Shown one piece after another: positions 59,388 through 64,000 of a stretch of 64,000 bases of DNA. The stretch comes from Rhizomucor pusillus (Eukaryota; Mucoromycota; Mucoromycetes; Mucorales; Lichtheimiaceae): contig FWWN02000653.1 of assembly GCA_900175165.2 (NCBI GenBank), positions 1 to 64,000 on the forward strand, given 5' to 3'. The notes beneath the pieces were generated by a model, which was not told where the DNA came from, ran no database searches, and was given only the letters and a program-made list of their open reading frames with translations. Every line of letters starts with the position of its first letter. Within the stretch, counting starts at the first letter, position 1. A program made the translations under genes and the position numbers.

Positions 59388-59800
59388 CGGTTCCTCATCG
59401 CTGACCTCATTCCAGCCATCGAGATCTGGGAGCGACTGAGCATCTTCTTGATCGTCTGTGGAAGCCAAACTGATCTTTGTCTGATCTGCTTGGTTGTACC
59501 CATTTGATGTCTCCAGTAGGGTTAGCTCCATTTCGCGGTGCTCGTTGGAACATCTTAAAACGCCGTCAGCCTTGTAACAAAACCTGTCATCAACACCGAT
59601 TCCGTTCGCCTTGAGTTGCCTCGTCACGGAATGGAGCCTATCCTCACCGGGATGGAACTTTAATCCACGCGTATTGTTCATGACTGCATTTAGCGCAATT
59701 CGCAAGGCTGAACAGATTACTATGTCATTGAGGAGACGGTCGCCGGGAGGTCCGAGAGACCAACGACCAACATCATATAATACGATGATGGAAGATGCTT
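59388..59800 (-). pseudogene. fragment of a Mucoromycota repeated ORF ('YKADG' type, function unknown)
   Basis: The frame reads RLLNDIVICSALRIALNAVM upstream and GVDDRFCYKADGVLRC then LTLLETSNGYNQADQTKISL. This pattern (Asp-x-x-Phe-Cys-Tyr-Lys-Ala-Asp-Gly, then LLETSxGY...D..KIS) belongs, as far as I remember, to a high-copy ORF family in Mucorales genomes with no known function. The downstream half of the family is missing: an acidic tail ends in a stop. Confidence 0.45.
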
Positions 59801-59959
59801 TCGTCTTCCATCAACATCGCAAGCTGAACGAAAAGGATCTCGCACGAGAATCAAAGAGGCACACAAAGAATTCGTCAGAAGTGCCAAGTTTAGCAGAAAG
59901 GTGGACGATATTGTTACCTGAGTAAGATATGTGAGGTCTTAGATACATATGTGGCATGA

Positions 59960-61400
59960 TGAATATCTGACAAAGATTGAAACGAAACAATAAAATTAGC
60001 AACTTCAATTAACTTGTACGATGGGAAGGACAAGCTCGACCAGGATTATTTTGTTGAAAAAGATCAGGAAGAGAGGATAAAAAGTTTGGTCGGCAACGTT
60101 TTTCGCTTTGCAATTGAAGCTATTAAGAGAAGCTTGGCAAGCTAGTATGTAGAAAGCGAACAGGCTCCCGCAAAAATGCAATTGCAAAACACGAATCGAT
60201 TATACCACTCCTGCTGCTATCAACTGCCCGCACCTGGACCCGCACCTCTTGATGTAATACCATCCCGATGGTTACTTTACCCTCATACAGAAGGTAATGC
60301 TATGCTCTGCAATCAGACCTTATATCTACTGAAGTGTAATGGTAGAAAACAAGCCAGAGTTTGGTGAATTTCCACCAGTCAAGCATGAGAAACCTATCAA
60401 TGTGTCGCAAAAAATGCAATCATTATTGTAAAGATTGAAGAACGGTTGAGGATGCTGGAGACGACCAAGCCAGATTTGCTATGATGGCCCGCATAGAAAC
60501 AGCCATGGGCCATGAAGAGGTATCCTTGAAAGACCGGCAGCCACCCAGCAAAATTAAGCCCAAGGGCACATGCCACGAGGAACTGGACGTCCTCCCACGG
60601 CGAACGAGCTACTTGACAAGCAGATACGAGAACAAGAAAAGCTTGATCGAAAGCGTAGACGAGTGACATTTAAAACGATCCGCAAACAGGTCTGGAGAAA
60701 ATCAGAAAAAGCATCACAAAAGACTCGCAATTAGAAGAGAATAGACGTCCATTCAAAAAGCTACGACTTACTGTTAATACACCATCCCCGTGAGTACTCA
60801 AGAGCCTGCGGTCTTTCTAATACATGCACTCAATTCTTTTCATTTCTTTCACAGATCCTCGTTGCAGGATTATTACGTGGCCTTGGTTGCTTGCACATGG
60901 GAATTTATCAAAAAGGTGCTTAAGTATTCTTGTGTCGCAATTATTTACGGCATCTCCCATTATCGAGGGTACCACTGTTTTGGAAACGCGGACTTATACC
61001 TCTTCCGTCACATTGCGCACAGACACTATCCGGAACACGGAGCATTATCATGCGCCAAAAATAAATGCAGGACCATGATCTAGCCATTCCCTACGTGTTG
61101 CGCAAATTACCGTAGATACAAGCGACATGGAGTTGAAATCTCGCAAATACAAGCATCACATGCAGAGCGCATTTTTAATTCCACAAAAGATTGGTCGTAC
61201 ATAGCTCACAGAAATGCCGAGCGACCTGCAGCAAGAGTAACTAGAAATTTCCATGTAGATTAAAACATAGTGAGTTACTAACAAACGTTTTTGTCAATAA
61301 AGTGGAAAGGGTGCTTGTTAGGTTTTTCCAAACTGCTCCAAACTTCTTAATCTTAGCGAAAACCAAGTTTTTATTATTGCAGAACGAGATCAGAATCACA
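59960..61400. other. decayed coding-like fragments, no gene
   Basis: A plus frame at 60002-60145 without ATG (YDGKDKLDQDYFVEKDQEER, FRFAIEAIKRSLAS) and a charged plus frame around 60575-60735 (LLDKQIREQEKLDRKRRRVT) look like exons of lost or mobile-element genes. Neither has a recognisable domain. Confidence 0.35.
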
Positions 61401-61540
61401 AATAAAGGATGTATGCGGCATCTATAGTTCATGTTCGCATCGTTGGGTCAGACATGTGTACTCGAACTGATCTGGTCACAACTTTACCTGTACGCTTTGT
61501 CATGGTAACACGCCTGGATCCCTAAATCAGTTTATGCTTT
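61401..61540. repeat. diverged direct repeat, left copy
   Basis: Similar to 62434-62575 in the same orientation. Shared words include CACAACTTTACCTGTA and GCATCTATAGTT/GCATATATAGTT at the same spacing. Confidence 0.55.
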
Positions 61541-62433
61541 CTTCGCACATTCGGGAGGACTGTAAAAAAGCTCTCTATCGAATTCTAGGACTTCTCCACA
61601 TTGTTCTTCAATGCAACTGGCCACGTTCCCTCCAAGGCTCCCTATGATTGAGTCGTCGGGTAATTACGCAGAGCTAGGTGAAGCAAAAGCGAGAAGGCAA
61701 AAACAAGGGCCGCAAAGAACTGGAAACTCATGGTTTCTTCTGAAGTATAGTAACTATGAGTACTGTACATCAGATTTCTAAATCGATGAGGCTTTTCGTT
61801 TTCGCTCTCTGAAGAGACGATGGTCAAGGTAAACCAGCTAAAATACGATGATATCTATAAGGATGACTAAGTCTGCAGTTTGAGCACGGGATCGATCCTA
61901 GGAGAAGAAAAACGAGATTGATGTAGACGCCACCGGCAGCATTTGGGAAAGAAACTAAATTCTAATATTACTATACGTGGCTGCAAGGTCTAATGCAACT
62001 TATAGTGTCTATGGTCTTCTTCAAGTTGGCATGACACGAATCGAAGTTTCTAGGCACTTGCATCGACTTTAGGGAGAAGGCGAATGCGTTCCACACATTG
62101 GTTTCTTGGCCCATTCAATGCTATAGTATGCCCATTTGCATGTTCTAACTCCAGAAGCACTGCTGTTTGCCACATCTCCCAGTATGCGTTGCACACATAA
62201 ATGCTTAGAAAGATAGTGTGTCGCTCAAAATCATAGGAAAATATTAACCTACAATGCGTTCTGAAATCTTAGGAAAATGATTAATGACACATCTTTGCTT
62301 TCATTATTATAATTGATTGTAGATCTTAGCACAAACATTGTATGTCTCCCGCCATCCTGATCCTACCTTCCGTAACTGACTTCAAATGACGGCGAAAATG
62401 TACGTAAAGCTTTTTATAGCCAGCAAAACTAGT
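61541..62433. other. sequence between the two direct repeats, no gene
   Basis: No open frame longer than about 60 codons and no motif. AT-rich. Confidence 0.45.
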
Positions 62434-62575
62434 TAAGGAATGCATGCAGCATATATAGTTAATGTTTGTGTCAGCTCAGATATGTGCACTCGCGGTAGTA
62501 ACTGAAGTGTTCACAACTTTACCTGTATGTTTTGCCAAAGTGACGCGTCCATTTCCCTGAATTTGTTTATTTTCA
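62434..62575. repeat. diverged direct repeat, right copy
   Basis: See left copy at 61401-61540. It ends about 60 bp before the OTU pseudogene. Confidence 0.55.
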
Positions 62576-62637
62576 TTTTATACAGGCAGTCAACCACACA
62601 CTTCATCTTGCGGTTTTCTTTTTAGTCTTTCGACGCA

Positions 62638-63358
62638 CTTAGTGTCGTAAAGGCAGATGGTAACTGCGGATACTGTGCATTTGCGATCGGCCTCGGGGAA
62701 CCTGAAGATGCCTGGAGGAACATTCGGCTTCAGTGTCAGGAACTTGCAAGCCACCCAGAGCATTATACTCGACTTTTTGGTTTACCTGACGATTAAAGAA
62801 CAGCCAGAAGCTCCTTACAGTGGTATGATGGTCCATATGGTGCTGAGCACTGGGTGCCTATGCCACCTTTGGGTTACGTCTTGGCAAATGCGTACAAGCG
62901 ACCGATTCATTTTTTTCTGCCATGGAATCTTATACTTTTCTTCCACGATAACGCTTTCCCGAACAACAATTCTCCAGTATCTTTGTTGCTGGTGAGGCAT
63001 TCAGCGCATTATGTAAATATTCGCTTAGCTATTGGTGCGCTGTTTCTCAAATCATCAAGTCCTGGAAAAGACATGCAACTAAGGATAGCCTTGCCTGGGA
63101 GCATCGGCTTACGAAGCAAATGGATACATATATTGGAAGCCAATTGATATCCATAGTAACAACACTAATGTTTGTTTCCAGGTCCATATTCGGAGATTAT
63201 CCAGATTCCAAGTCGTCTACATTGCACCCATAGTTAAAGACTACTATGATCGTATTTATGCACCAAACATTCCCAAGCCGCAGTACGAATCCTGGTTGCC
63301 AGCTTTGGGCGACCCAGAAACAGACAGACGCTACATATTCATCCTAATGTTTGAATAA
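62638..63358 (+). pseudogene. OTU-type cysteine protease of a mobile element, interrupted by a stop codon
   Basis: The frame reads VVKADGNCGYCAFAIGLGEP, which is the OTU catalytic loop (D-G-N-C with the nucleophilic Cys). DAWRNIRLQCQELASHPEHY and, after one in-frame TAA at about 62794, GAEHWVPMPPLGYVLANAYK and HSAHYVNIRL (likely the catalytic His) follow. A second exon-like frame begins after a TTTCCAG acceptor at 63182 and ends RRYIFILMFE at 63358. OTU proteases of this kind occur in transposon ORFs of fungi and plants. With just one clear stop the copy is young or the stop is a sequencing error. Confidence 0.6.
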
Positions 63359-64000
63359 GTAGTCAGTGTGATAGTTAACTATAATTATAAATCATAGACT
63401 GCCATATTTTCAGCTGTCTAGCAATACCCGATATGTCTTCTTCGAATCTAAAGATCCATTCTTTCGGGAAGGTCATCTCTAATAAAGAGAATGGCAACTT
63501 CAGGCACTGATATTAATATGCATGGATCAATCGGCTGGAAAGTGATAATCCATAAAAATGTACAAGCTACTGTCGGTTGCTAGGCTTCCATTCAACTTCA
63601 ATGTGACGAAAGTTGCTTACACTGCCATTCCATGAAATGATTTGATAGGTACCGTAGCAGCAGATAGTCCTTATTGTCTGTATCTCGGTAGAACGATCAA
63701 GATGAAACGATGAAAGCAAGGATGTAAATGCACTGGGTCTACATCTAACAAATCATTCATTATAATCCAGGACATTGGACCATACTATGCCTTCGATATT
63801 TCTTTGATTGCATCAGTAAATATTTCTCTCCGTGGAAGAGCCTTTTCTGTCTTGAAGATTTGGCTACCATCATGGAAAATATATGTTACACAAATAGAAT
63901 TCATGCAGGTTTATGCCTGTAGATCACTGTCACCCGTCGGTCCGGATGAGGCCTGATCTAAACCGAGGTCCCTGATAGGACGCAGATAAACTCATCCATA
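63359..64000. other. window end, no gene
   Basis: AT-rich, with no frame of interest on either strand. Confidence 0.5.

Overview
This is a fungal nuclear contig. The genes are closely packed on both strands and interrupted by many short introns of about 60-90 nt with GTAAGT/GTATGT-type donors. The housekeeping proteins (MCMBP, LARP1, PTPA, CDC5/Cef1, Eaf1/Vid21, MSH3, Tom20, glucosidase I, uS3) look typical of early-diverging fungi. The transposon-derived reading frames near the right end (OTU-type protease, a Tnp2-like ORF, a 'YKADG' ORF) resemble families I associate with Mucoromycota. A Mucoromycota, probably Mucorales-like, origin is therefore my inference; the species cannot be named.

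Left part (1-20.5 kb): RhoGAP (+), dual-specificity phosphatase (-), a small unknown protein (-), a PRISE/VEP1-like reductase (-), ketopantoate reductase (+), a heterotrimeric G-protein alpha subunit (+), a Cid1-type terminal nucleotidyltransferase with a C-terminal RRM-like domain (+), a polyQ coiled-coil protein (-) and MCM-binding protein (+). A repeat region follows (20.97-22.64 kb). It carries a U2 snRNA gene and a tRNA-like sequence with a UCA anticodon. A decayed copy lies in inverted orientation at 35.26-36.87 kb, with its blocks in circularly permuted order and an assembly gap of 177 N.

Middle (22.9-34.6 kb): a run of minus-strand genes that includes two unusual domain fusions, Tom20+MYND+SET and Nudix+CCCH+CCCH+W2. 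PTPA lies between them and LARP1 follows. A Fanzor/TnpB-like remnant and a tetraspanin come next. Right part (38.2-56.7 kb): Eaf1/Vid21 (NuA4), a free-standing micro-protein resembling the calmodulin-binding tail of calcineurin A, an unknown nuclear-looking protein, CDC5, glucosidase I, mitochondrial uL29, cytosolic uS3 (with an apparent 3-nt microexon) and MSH3. From 56.7 kb to the end I see no intact gene, only decayed mobile-element ORFs and diverged repeats.

The genes do not form one pathway. They are ordinary cellular functions: signalling (Galpha, RhoGAP, phosphatase, PTPA), RNA handling (LARP1, Cid1-type, CDC5, U2), chromatin and DNA maintenance (Eaf1, MCMBP, MSH3), and protein import, folding and translation (Tom20, glucosidase I, uS3, uL29m). 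The most unusual signals are the two gene fusions, the calcineurin-tail micro-protein, the uS3 microexon and the permuted U2/tRNA repeat.
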